34,924 nucleotides of DNA from NCBI GenBank assembly GCA_943704525.1, contig CALSCQ010000035.1, forward strand, positions 1 through 34,924. Reading direction: 5' to 3'. How positions within the stretch are numbered: position 1 is the first letter of the stretch; every line of letters starts with the position of its first letter. Shown here piece by piece: positions 1 to 7,871 of the stretch. Both the position numbers and the translations under genes were made by a program. The DNA comes from Pigoraptor vietnamica (lineage: Eukaryota; Opisthokonta; Filasterea). The notes beneath the pieces are model-generated. The model saw nothing but the letters and a program-made list of their open reading frames with translations, made no database searches and had not been told where the DNA came from.

Positions 1-10
1 CCCCTCCTCT

Positions 11-145
11 GTCCCACTTTCATTGCCGTTAGTGCCTCACACGCGAGGAACGCCCCACTTGTCCCACTTTCATTGCCGTTAGTGCTCACATACGAGGAAC
101 GCCCCACTTGTCCCACTTCCATTGCCCTTTAGTTCCGCACATAGA
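11..145. repeat. Tandem repeat of about 50 bp, 2.7 copies
   Basis: Units begin with GTCCCACTT at 11, 61 and 110. The first two are nearly identical (50 and 49 bp, differing by a few bases in the CTCACACGCGAGG segment). The third is diverged and truncated. On the minus strand the third copy contains the stop codon of the C-terminal exon at 129-285, so the array was probably formed from the 3' end of that gene and its downstream flank. Confidence 0.85.
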
Positions 146-528
146 CCTGGAAGGGCGGGCATTTCGCTGGAAGAATGGCCGACGTCACGTGATCGAACAC
201 CTGAATGCCACTGAGTTCGTACACACCCGGGCGGAAGGCGTGGTACCCCACGGACACGACCTTGGAGGCGAACGGCTCAAAGCGGCTGCGGGTTCGAGTC
301 AACAGAGGGAGTTAGGATGAGAAGGAGGATGGGAATTGCAAGGCGCATCCATGCAAAGGGGCACTAATTTTTGTGAGTGAAATTCAGTCCGAGCGATCTC
401 AATAGCAAGGCGCATGTGACCGCGCAATGAATAGCAACACTGTTATACGAACCCGAGATAGATCTTCTTCTGGAGGCACACGAGGGACGCACAGCTCGCA
501 ATGCGATCGCAGTGCTCGGCGAGACGCT
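129..528 (-). CDS. C-terminal exon(s) of an unidentified protein, partial
   Basis: The minus strand from 285 to 129 reads as a clean protein C-terminus ending VYVRN and a TAA stop. It contains the stretch VSVGYHAFRPGVYELSGIQV, which resembles the last beta strands of an immunoglobulin-like sandwich. A good acceptor (CGCAG) lies just upstream at 288-286. A candidate preceding exon at 453-528 (containing AEHCDRIASCASLVCLQKK) has an acceptor TTTGCAG and a donor GTTCGT that join in frame. Such beta-rich C-termini occur in large trafficking proteins such as TRAPP subunits, but I cannot name the family. The rest of the gene is not visible upstream, because the TRM7-like fragment occupies that position on the same strand. 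The 129-285 exon is fairly safe; the 453-528 exon is a guess. Confidence 0.4.
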
Positions 529-780
529 CTGCAAACGGCAAGCATGAATCAACATTCACAGACAATACGCAATATGCGGGACTCTGGGCGCACGTTAATA
601 GGAGCGAATACGCAACCACGCGGGAGAAATCCTTTGTATAGAAAAGTAGCTCGAAAGAATTGGCACAAACAATAAGCGCAATCCCGCACAGTAAGCAGTG
701 CACAGTAACAAGCAAGGAGACTTCGGCTGAGGCAGCTCGCACGCGGCGTTCGTCCCTCCTACAGGAAATGATGAATTCGT

Positions 781-1165
781 GCGCAGGTCCACGGCGACAA
801 TCTTGACATCGGCGTCGTGGGCGGCGTCGCCCGTTCTATCACATACAAGGACGAGTGCGGAGAGTGGGTGAAGGTAAGTGTGGAGTTGCGTAAATGGAGT
901 AAGATTGCCAGTACGAACGGTGACTGTGCATCGACTGAAGTACGTACCTTAGCTTGCGACTAAGCACTTGACTCCAGCTGCCTGGCGCCGCACAGAGGTC
1001 CACGGCACGCTTCACGCCTGCAATATAAGCGAAGGGATTACACACACATATGACGCGCAAGTGCACCCACACTCACACGCATCTATACCACTCTCTCTTC
1101 TTTCTTTCACACGCAAACACGCAAACTCATACACGTCATGTACACCTGCACACACGTGCGCGCAC

Positions 1166-1203
<38 letters not shown>

Positions 1204-1348
1204 ACACACAGCGCGCGCGCAGCTCACCCCCAAAGAGCGCGTACTCCTCGTCCAGCTGCAGCAGCTTGAACGCAGAGCGCGCCCGCCATCCTTCCTCCTT
1301 TGCGAGGCGGTAGTATATGTCGCGCTTGTCCTTCGACGTGCGTCCCAT
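781..1348 (-). CDS. TRM7: tRNA 2'-O-methyltransferase TRM7/FTSJ1, 5' fragment
   Basis: This is the N-terminal third of an FtsJ-family SAM-dependent enzyme that 2'-O-methylates the tRNA anticodon loop (positions 32/34) in the cytoplasm. Exon 1 (1348-1228) starts at ATG and encodes the family hallmark [20 protein letters not shown] followed by [10 protein letters not shown]. Exon 2 (1017-948) encodes the SAM-binding motif [15 protein letters not shown]. Exon 3 starts at 835 and reads through [10 protein letters not shown], the second nucleotide-binding strand. All three joins keep frame with GT/AG sites. Similarity then stops: the expected MAPLPGV/GDIT segment and the catalytic remainder (about 200 residues) are absent, although the frame stays open to 595. 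The break sits beside a GAATTC at 773-778. It may be a truncated gene, an intron leading outside the interval, or an assembly or cloning junction. Intron 1 carries a long sense-strand TG tract. Confidence 0.85.
1148..1220. repeat. CA/TG microsatellite in TRM7-like intron 1
   Basis: Mostly CA dinucleotides on the plus strand with a terminal GC alternation at 1211-1220. On the sense strand of the TRM7-like gene it is a TG tract that begins within about 10 bases of the 5' splice site. Confidence 0.9.
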
Positions 1349-1845
1349 AATTGCCACAATGTGCGAAAAATGAACGAACAAATAGCAGTTGGAAAAGTGC
1401 ACATAATCTCAAACGGTCGGCAGTCGTGACGGCTGCACGTGCCAGTGCTCGAGATGTGGGATAACCCTCACCTTCCATGAAGGACTGCCCACCTTCAGTA
1501 CTGTGCGTTTACGACGGCTTGTGGTACATGGATCGTCCTTCCACTCTCTCTCATCGCTTTCTCACTCGACAATGGATGCAGGCAGCTTCTTCTCGGAGCC
1601 ACGCGTGCGCAACTAGGGTCTGCACAACGCGCTGGATTCTGTTGCAGCGTCAGTTCGCGAGGCCAAACAGGCGATCGTGCTTATTGCCTCGCCAATCGGA
1701 CATCAGAACAGGCCGGCATTGGCCTTCGCCTACTGGATTACAGACGACGTATGAAGGGGGGTGAGGAGGAGTACGCTGCGCGACTGAGCCGGGTGTGGGC
1801 GGCAACGTGAAACGAGGAGAGTTCGAAGCACCGACTCCAACATTT
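1349..1845. other. Intergenic stretch with a possible relic reading frame
   Basis: No confident gene. It lies upstream of the TRM7-like start (1348) and downstream of the stop at 1846. On the plus strand 1572-1754 reads in one frame MDAGSFFSEPRVRN, a TAG at 1614-1616, then about 45 protein-like residues including SVREAKQAIVLIASPIGHQ, to a stop. It could be a decayed gene piece or chance. Confidence 0.35.
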
Positions 1846-2607
1846 TTACTGCTCGTTCAATAGAGTGAACCTGCTGACCATGTCGCGTACGCGGCCGCTC
1901 AAGGCGAGGGCACCCATTTCGCTGACTATGGGCAAGTCGTCTTCGTCCGAGTCACTCTCGCACCCGGAGTCATACGCCGGCGGCCGCGGTTTCGCACGCG
2001 CCGCTGTCGGGGTCGAGCGCCGGCCCACCATGGCCTTTGCCCTGTTCGAGAAATCCTCGAGGTCAGCAGCGGTGATGCTGGCCGCCGTCGGCACGAGCCT
2101 TTCGCGGTAGGGCGCGGTGCCGAACAGTTTCTGGAAAAACTTCGCGTTCGGGTCTTGCTCCTTCAATTTCTCGTATCGCATCTGCATCTCTCCTTTGAAC
2201 GAGAACTCGTACACCGTGAGGTCCACGATTCGATTGGTCACTTCTTGAAAAACGAGCTCGACGTAGAAAAAGTGGAGAAGGGCGATGTTCTTTGGGTCCG
2301 TGAAGATTCGCTGGTACGGAAGCTTGGCAGACGGCGCAATCAGTAGAGACCGGGCGAGGAGTTTTATCTTCTCCCTAAACGCAGCCACCTCCTGAACGCC
2401 CGCCGGATCCCCTCTAGGCGCGAAGAGCTCCGGCGTCAGTACGGAGTTGCCGATATCGACAAGCGTTTTGAGACCGTCTGCGTCGCGTGTCAAGGGAAAC
2501 TCTGACCCGGATATCCCTCTCTGATAATGGAGAATCAGACGAATCGCCTCCGACTGCACCGCCGATTCGGAAGTGGCCGCCGTGTGTTGCTGCGCTGGTG
2601 TCGGCAT
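1846..2607 (-). CDS. Unknown protein, family with the gene at 4596-5720
   Basis: I do not recognise this protein. The chosen ATG (2607) gives 253 residues; the frame stays open upstream to about 2720, where an acceptor-like CCAG follows a CA tract, so an upstream exon is possible. The body is mixed helix/strand without obvious membrane segments or a signal peptide. The segment LTPELFAP (57-64), YQRIF (98-102), ELVF...RIVDL (117-130), QDPNAKFF (151-158) and YRERL (167-171) recur in the same order in the other minus-strand protein of this block, so the two look like divergent paralogues. The tail (about 200-230) is low-complexity and ends with an acidic cluster, ESDSDEDD. It is a single exon. 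No catalytic motif is visible and no function is proposed. Confidence 0.6.
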   Translation of the reverse strand: MPTPAQQHTAATSESAVQSEAIRLILHYQRGISGSEFPLTRDADGLKTLVDIGNSVLTPELFAPRGDPAGVQEVAAFREKIKLLARSLLIAPSAKLPYQRIFTDPKNIALLHFFYVELVFQEVTNRIVDLTVYEFSFKGEMQMRYEKLKEQDPNAKFFQKLFGTAPYRERLVPTAASITAADLEDFSNRAKAMVGRRSTPTAARAKPRPPAYDSGCESDSDEDDLPIVSEMGALALSGRVRDMVSRFTLLNEQ

Positions 2608-2736
2608 CCTGTGGTTCACGACCGGCCGATTGCAGATTGAAAAAACGTTGGACGATGCCGGCTTTGCCTGTGACAGATCATAAATACCGTCGCGTAACAA
2701 AGGCAATGGGTTTCCTTCTGGTATGTGTATGTGTAC

Positions 2737-2773
<37 letters not shown>

Positions 2774-2793
2774 GCGTGTGTGTGTGTGTGTGT

Positions 2794-2841
<48 letters not shown>

Positions 2842-3197
2842 CGCCGGTGCCAGTGTGCCGCGCCGATGTCAGTCACGGTGTGTGCGTGTGTGTGTATGCG
2901 CCAGTGTGGGTATGTGTGTTTCGATGAGTGGTGTGTTGGTGTTGGTTACTGACAGAACAAGGACGCGTGTGCTCCTGGGCCAGTGAATGTGTGGGCCTGT
3001 AGAAGCGAAACGGAAGGAAATGGCCGGGGCGCGCTCAGCTGTGACGGCCCGGCGAAGGAAACCTTGATAGTAACATGGTGGGGTAACATGACTGAAGCAC
3101 GGAGCCAATTCTAGCTCGTGCATTTCCAAGAGTCGCGTTCACTCTGTCACTACATGGGACGGTTGATGGGCCGAGCTGAGCAAAGTCAAAGAGTACG
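2608..3197. other. Intergenic stretch with long TG tract
   Basis: Divergent interval between the minus-strand gene starting at 2607 and the plus-strand frame starting at 3198. It contains a 120-bp TG microsatellite. The minus-strand frame remains open from 2607 up to about 2720, so a first intron containing the repeat is possible. No other gene is evident. Confidence 0.5.
2722..2843. repeat. TG/CA microsatellite, about 120 bp
   Basis: Interrupted (TG)n on the plus strand with a few CG and GG interruptions. For the minus-strand gene it precedes, the sense orientation is CA, the opposite of most intronic repeats here. Confidence 0.95.
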
Positions 3198-4396
3198 ATG
3201 GTGGGGGCGCCCGTCTTTGCGGTGCGAGACGTACCGGACGAGGCCGTTGTGCGAAGCCCGCGCAACAGCCCCGCAGCCAAGATGCTCTCAGTCGTAGCGG
3301 GCCGGATGCGCCAATCGTCGTCGTTGACTGCTCGTGTCTCTTCGAACGCGCGCGAATTCGTGGGACCTTCCCCCGTGCGTCGCTGACAAGCTCACCGACA
3401 ACGACCGCGACACCATCGAGTATTATCTCGCACACGCACACATGCGGAGCGTTACGTACTGGTACGAAGGCCTTCTAAAGCTAGTGGAATACAACAGCTA
3501 CAAGCATACGGTGCGCTTCGAGGTGTTAACGCAAGAGTTCGTACTCCTCCTGGAGTTTGTGAACGGTAAACTTGACTACCCCCTTCCGAGCCTCGTAGAC
3601 AGATACGAGTTCCTGGACATCGGGAGCACGAGGGCGGTGCAGTCGTCCTCACATGGGATGGTGGGTGAGGAGCATGGGGGGTCTTGTATCTGTTGCGCGC
3701 AGAAAGTTGTGGCGTTCCAGGCCACCGCGCACTCACCTTGTTAACTGGCGTTAGGCGTGCTTGACTGCCCCTTCGTGCGCAGGAAGCGGACACGGCGTGA
3801 GGCTGCACGAGGCATGTGTGACGGGAGGTTATGGCGCGGTATCGTGGCTGCTTTCCTTTCCTTCGTTTCTCGCCATATTTCGCACCATTGGTGTCGGCGG
3901 CGGGGGCGATTGAGTGGCGCAGCTGTGAGACCACGGGGCACGGGCTGTCGGCTTGGTCGGACTGCCGCTACGAGGACCGCGTTATCTTCACTCAAGTTGG
4001 CGAAGTTTGCGCTGTGGTGGATGACGACATCCGTGAGCGCCAGGATATCCCGAGCTTCCTCCTTCCTTGCGTACGCCGCGCCCGATTGCGCGCGCACCGT
4101 GACGACTGCTTAGCGAGGCGTGGCGCTGCGGCCCGCTCGCAGTTGAATTCGACGGCACGATGGTAGACTGCCATGCCGTCCTCGCGGCTATTGACGCGGC
4201 TGCCGGGAGCCGTGGGGACTGGTGGCAGGATCCGGCGTGAGTAGCAGCCCGACGGCCAGCCCGACAGCCCTTGTTTTCGTGCGGACGACATTCGCATGAC
4301 TGGGGGTGGCACGTGAGCGATTCATCCGATGGATCTGTTGTTGTCCTTGGCGCGTGCCAAGTCACTGTTGAGTGCCTGCCTAATGTAACTGTGTAA
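3198..4396 (+). pseudogene. Unknown plus-strand gene with shifted frames
   Basis: Protein-like sequence continues through this interval but not in one frame. The ATG at 3198 opens a frame with MVGAPVFAVRDVPDEAVV that stops at 3384-3386. From about 3360 another frame carries a convincing stretch (LTDNDRDTIEYYLAHAH, SVTYWYEGLLKLVEY, LLLEFVNGKLDYPLP). A donor at 3665 and acceptor ending 3782 join in frame to SGHGVRLHEACVTGGYGAVS, which stops at about 3910 after a GGCGGCGGGGGCG run. The neighbouring frame continues with CRYEDRVIFTQVGEV to about 4069. Later pieces are VEFDGTMVDCHAVLAAIDAA (stop at 4238-4240 or a GTGAGT donor) and a last piece ending VECLPNVTV at 4396. Either introns plus one or two single-base indels, or a decaying gene, would explain this. 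The family is not recognised and no function is proposed. Confidence 0.4.
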
Positions 4397-4595
4397 CCGT
4401 CTCCGTCGTATTTGTCATTGAGTGTGGACTGACGGGTGCGCGCATAGTGACGACAATGTGTGCACGTTCATTGCACGGCTCACGCGACAACGGAGAGACT
4501 GTACGCATTGTCACACGACATTCTGCTTATGTAACGCACGCAACGCCAACGCACCGCCGAAGCGTCCACGGTTTCGGCTTACTTCAAGCCGCAGT

Positions 4596-5720
4596 CTACG
4601 CAGTCCGAGTCGACTCGACGTGGACCCACCCGCTCGATTCCACCTCGCCATCGACGTCCGCATTGATGCTGTTTCCGTGCATCGCGGGAGCCCGCGGGTC
4701 ATCGCCTGCGCGCGCGGGAATGTTCGCCGCCCCGTTGTTTGCCACGTGCACGGCGCGGCTTGCGGAGGCCCCATTGGCTTGAGTACTCGCCGCTGCGGTC
4801 GACGCCTGAGGGTCGAATGTGGTGCGCGACGCAGAATTCAACGCCTCGGGCTTCTTTCCGGGCACGTCCGTCGTGTTAGCGGTGCCGGCCGTGCCAGCTT
4901 GCGTACCTCGCCCCGCGTTCTGTTCGGCCCCTCCGTCGGCGTGCTGTGCACTACCTTGGGCAGGTGCGATGGCCGCGGCCCGGATGTTCGTCGCCGTCGA
5001 TGGTTCCTGAACACTGACAGCGGCAATCGCAGGCTTCCGCGGAACGTCTTTTTTCCCATCGCTCGAACTCTTTTTGCCGACGTAGGCCCCGGTAAGGGTC
5101 GCGACCGTGTGCCCTGACGCCCGACGGCCGTTTGCGCTCTCGCCGGCCATCTTTGCGAGGATGTCGTTGCCGAGCACGTGAATCACCTCGGCGAAATACT
5201 CTGCGCTGAAGCTGGCGCCGTGGACGTATTCGATGCGCTCGCGCTGCGCCCTGCCAATCATTCGCAGAATGAAGGGGGCGTCCGGGTCGGCTTCCACCAC
5301 CTTGACCGGGGCGGCCTTGGGGAGTTCGTACTGCGCGTCGCCAATGATCACCACGAGATCCACCGCGTTGCTGTCGGAGTTCGCGAGGCAGAACACGATG
5401 CACCGAAGTTCGCCGGCTAGTGGGTTGTTCGTGCTGGGAAATGTCTTGATGTATTGCTGACGAGGTTGCGCACCCGAACTCTTGTAGTCGTCAAACTTTG
5501 CCATGGACCTCGCCTGGTTCGCAAACAAGTCAAGCTCAAGGCCGTTTTCCGAGTGGCCCGGAGGGCCAAAACGCTCCGGCTTCAGCGCATCGATTTGCGA
5601 CTTGATGGCGCTCTCGAGCATGTCGTGTTTAACACGCAGGGTGAGGATGCGCGATGTGACGTCCAGACGCACGAAGCGGTCCAGCGCCGTCGCAGTCGGC
5701 TTTGTGTTCTGCGAACCCAT
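4596..5720 (-). CDS. Unknown protein, paralogue of 1846-2607
   Basis: I do not recognise this 374-residue protein. The ATG at 5720 is preferred; the frame is open further upstream, but through a lysine run encoded by an A tract, with no earlier ATG. Residues 1-200 form the conserved-looking part: LKPERFGP (46-53), YIKTF (90-94), IVF...NAVDLVVI (108-125), EADPDAPF (143-150), RERIEY (160-165). These match, in order and spacing, the other minus-strand protein in the block. Residues about 200-374 are low-complexity, rich in Ala, Thr, Asn and Gly, and likely disordered. It has one exon and no membrane segments. It shares a 352-bp divergent promoter with the gene at 6073. Confidence 0.65.
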   Translation of the reverse strand: MGSQNTKPTATALDRFVRLDVTSRILTLRVKHDMLESAIKSQIDALKPERFGPPGHSENGLELDLFANQARSMAKFDDYKSSGAQPRQQYIKTFPSTNNPLAGELRCIVFCLANSDSNAVDLVVIIGDAQYELPKAAPVKVVEADPDAPFILRMIGRAQRERIEYVHGASFSAEYFAEVIHVLGNDILAKMAGESANGRRASGHTVATLTGAYVGKKSSSDGKKDVPRKPAIAAVSVQEPSTATNIRAAAIAPAQGSAQHADGGAEQNAGRGTQAGTAGTANTTDVPGKKPEALNSASRTTFDPQASTAAASTQANGASASRAVHVANNGAANIPARAGDDPRAPAMHGNSINADVDGEVESSGWVHVESTRTA

Positions 5721-5835
5721 TTCCGCCCTGGTGGCTGTCCGTTCGCCTGCTTCTTTTTTTTTTTTTTTTAAATCTGCGAGGACCAATGTAGCCGAATTCC
5801 GTCGCAGTTTGCGATGGCTAAATGTGCGAATGAAA

Positions 5836-5846
5836 TTTTTGCGCGG
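5836..5846 (+). promoter_or_regulatory. E2F-like motif TTTTTGCGCGG
   Basis: It matches the TTTSSCGC core and lies 116 bp upstream of the minus-strand ATG and 227 bp upstream of the plus-strand ATG. Single matches are expected by chance a few times in this window. Confidence 0.25.
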
Positions 5847-5975
5847 CAAGGTGGTGACGTCGGCAGTCGCCGGCGAACGAACGTTATCCACCAATCACAA
5901 AGCGCGGCGGTTACCCAAATGATAACCGTCACGTTCACGCAACGTTTTACCCAAAAAAAATCCCGCGCGCAGTCT

Positions 5976-6060
5976 GCACACACATACAGGCGCGCACACA
6001 CACACCCCATGCACACACACGTACACACATACACGCACACACACACGCACACACACACAC
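5976..6060. repeat. CA microsatellite, interrupted
   Basis: CA-rich tract on the plus strand with CG, TA and GT interruptions, ending 12 bases before the ATG at 6073. Confidence 0.85.
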
Positions 6061-6072
6061 GGTTCCTGCGCA

Positions 6073-7218
6073 ATGGATGGCATGCAACCCTTCCCCGATT
6101 TATTGCCGGTAGTGTCGTGGGCGACTGGAGGCGGCGCTAAGGCACTGTCGGCGCTCGCAGAAGGCGTGCAAAGCATTGCTTTCCTCAAGAAAAAGAGCAA
6201 GACAGCGCCGCCGGGCGCGGTGATAGCCGTGAAAGCAGTGCCTGTCGATGTAATATGCTGCGGCGACGGGGGCTCCGACGGGGGCGTGGTGCGGAATCCT
6301 ACGAAGTGGGCGCTGCAGGAAATCGCATCCAAGCTCGCCATTCCGCCCGAGATGGTTGAGAGTCTCATCCACTCTTCTCAGTACGCGTCGTCGGTGGAGT
6401 ACAAGACGGAGGATTTTCATATGCATCCCAGCGAGATGGACCCGACCGTGACGTACGCCACACGGTCTCGGTCAACCGTCAGAGCGTCGCTAGACCCCGA
6501 GGGCAGCGGCGACGTCATCGTGACGTGGCAGTATGCGAAGGCCGTCGCCACGGTGCGAAAGGCGAAACATGCGTGCGCTGAATTAGGCCCTTTCGACCAG
6601 TTCAAGAAGAAAATGAGCGCCGCCGTGCCGCATCTCTTCGGCAAACAGTCGAGCACGATCGCAGCGGAGCCGCGCGGTCACACGCTCGATCGGACGGGCA
6701 TGTTGGTCAAGGTGCTGGATGCCAAAGTCGTCGCCACGCTCGACTTCCTCCGAGACCGCGAGAGGAGATCGGGGCTCCACGACGCAAGCATCCCACGGTG
6801 CCTCTCGGCGCAACGGCCGCCGTCCGGGCTGGTAATTTACGGGCCGCACATGACGCACACGATCGCGGCGAAGTCGGACCCTTTGGCAGGCCTCGTCGTC
6901 AACCGCGTGCGTCGTCGATCGGTCCGCGAGATCGACAGTTGCGGACCAGTGCGCACGGACGCTGCACGCAATGCCTCCACTTCGGAACGCCATTCTATGG
7001 GCGAGGCTCAAAGTGACCGAGTCGGTGAGTGCGGGAACGTGACGGGCGGGGAGTGGGGCGCGACTGCCATCGACGAATACAGGCAGAAGCGCATGATCGA
7101 GCGACTCGCTTCGGCTATGGCGACATCAATCAACGACCACGACGACTGCGCAAGCGAGGAAGAATTGGACAGCACGACGAGTGCCCATCGGGAGCCTGTC
7201 CCGACGACGTACCTCTGA
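6073..7218 (+). CDS. Unknown 381-residue protein
   Basis: I do not recognise this intronless gene. The first ATG of the open frame is at 6073, with a second in-frame ATG three codons later. The N-terminal 60 residues are hydrophobic/alanine-rich with a short lysine cluster (FLKKKSK), not a classical signal peptide. The middle (about 75-240) looks globular, with TKWALQEIASKLAIPPEMVE, VIVTWQYAKAVATVRKAKH and DQFKKKMSAAVPHLFG. The remainder is Arg-rich then acidic (EEELDSTT) and probably disordered. It has no clear similarity to its two neighbours. Composition and codon third-position GC are like the rest of the window. No function is proposed. Confidence 0.6.
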   Translation: MDGMQPFPDLLPVVSWATGGGAKALSALAEGVQSIAFLKKKSKTAPPGAVIAVKAVPVDVICCGDGGSDGGVVRNPTKWALQEIASKLAIPPEMVESLIHSSQYASSVEYKTEDFHMHPSEMDPTVTYATRSRSTVRASLDPEGSGDVIVTWQYAKAVATVRKAKHACAELGPFDQFKKKMSAAVPHLFGKQSSTIAAEPRGHTLDRTGMLVKVLDAKVVATLDFLRDRERRSGLHDASIPRCLSAQRPPSGLVIYGPHMTHTIAAKSDPLAGLVVNRVRRRSVREIDSCGPVRTDAARNASTSERHSMGEAQSDRVGECGNVTGGEWGATAIDEYRQKRMIERLASAMATSINDHDDCASEEELDSTTSAHREPVPTTYL

Positions 7219-7364
7219 TTCGTTCTACGTGGGCACACCAAGGCGCGCGCACACACGTGCACTCTGATATCGCGCGTCATATTTGCGCGCGCATGCGACG
7301 CCTTCCCCGAAAAGCGCGCGCGTTTCTACGGTGCAATTACATTATAGGAGGTGCGACTCCCCGC

Positions 7365-7458
7365 ACGCTCACACACACTACATTGCATATGCCCAGACAC
7401 ACCAGTCCCCATACGCTCACACAGACTACATAGGATATCCCAAGACACACCAGTCCAG
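7365..7458. repeat. Two-copy direct repeat of about 47 bp
   Basis: Both units start ACGCTCACACA and continue through CTACAT and a GATATCC/CATATGCC segment to AGACACACCAGTCC. Units are 7365-7412 and 7413-7458, with about 85% identity by eye. Confidence 0.8.
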
Positions 7459-7744
7459 TCGCACCATGCACCAGTAGCGGCTGTAGCAATCAGATGAGCT
7501 TTGCCAGCGCCAATCGGCTCAAAATATATTGAAAGAAAAAGGTCCGCTCACCGTACTTTTCTCACGAACTGAAGCCCCTTTCGTGCAATCCTGAGCCACG
7601 AATTCGCACAGCCCACGCACTTTCGCCCGCACCTTCACTCACGACATGTCTGTGCTCCCGAATATGCTGTCGGCTTTGCACGGGCAAGTTGGGGGTGGAG
7701 GTTGCTTGGGTGAGTGTGTCGACAGTAACGCGCATCACGTGACA

Positions 7745-7753
7745 TTTCCCGCC
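7745..7753 (+). promoter_or_regulatory. E2F-like motif TTTCCCGCC upstream of POLE2
   Basis: It matches the consensus TTTSSCGC and lies about 120 bp upstream of the POLE2 ATG, directly after a TCACGTGA palindrome. POLE2 is a classic G1/S gene in other eukaryotes, so the placement is sensible. It is still one short motif. Confidence 0.4.
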
Positions 7754-7871
7754 TTTTTTTCAATTACATTAGCCACACGGACTGCAGGTTTCACACACAA
7801 AACATCAAACAGCCTGCGGCCATTCTGAACCGCGGTCGTTACTCGCGCGTCCTCTCGACGCCCCGGCGAAA

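Larger units (their letters stand above)
5721..6072. other. Divergent promoter interval
   Basis: It separates the starts of the minus-strand gene (5720) and the plus-strand gene (6073). It holds a T-rich run at 5755-5769, an E2F-like TTTTTGCGCGG at 5836-5846 and a CA-rich tract at 5976-6060 that runs almost to the plus-strand ATG. Confidence 0.45.
7219..7871. other. Intergenic: repeat and POLE2 promoter
   Basis: It contains a two-unit direct repeat at 7365-7458, a TCACGTGA box at 7737-7744 and an E2F-like TTTCCCGCC at 7745-7753. A 60-codon frame at 7646-7828 has no protein-like features. No gene called. Confidence 0.5.

Noticed and set aside
11-145. Possible CRISPR-like or transposon terminal array
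   Set aside because: The units are contiguous tandem copies without spacers, and the rest of the window is eukaryotic.
291-300. GGTTCGAGTC resembling a tRNA T-arm
   Set aside because: It has no matching acceptor, D-arm or anticodon stem around it, and it borders a protein-coding exon on the minus strand.
2616-2952. Frames of alternating Cys-Val or His-Thr
   Set aside because: These are translations of the TG/CA microsatellite, with no other support. The same applies near 1012-1430, 15065-15412, 33252 upstream and 34615-34924.
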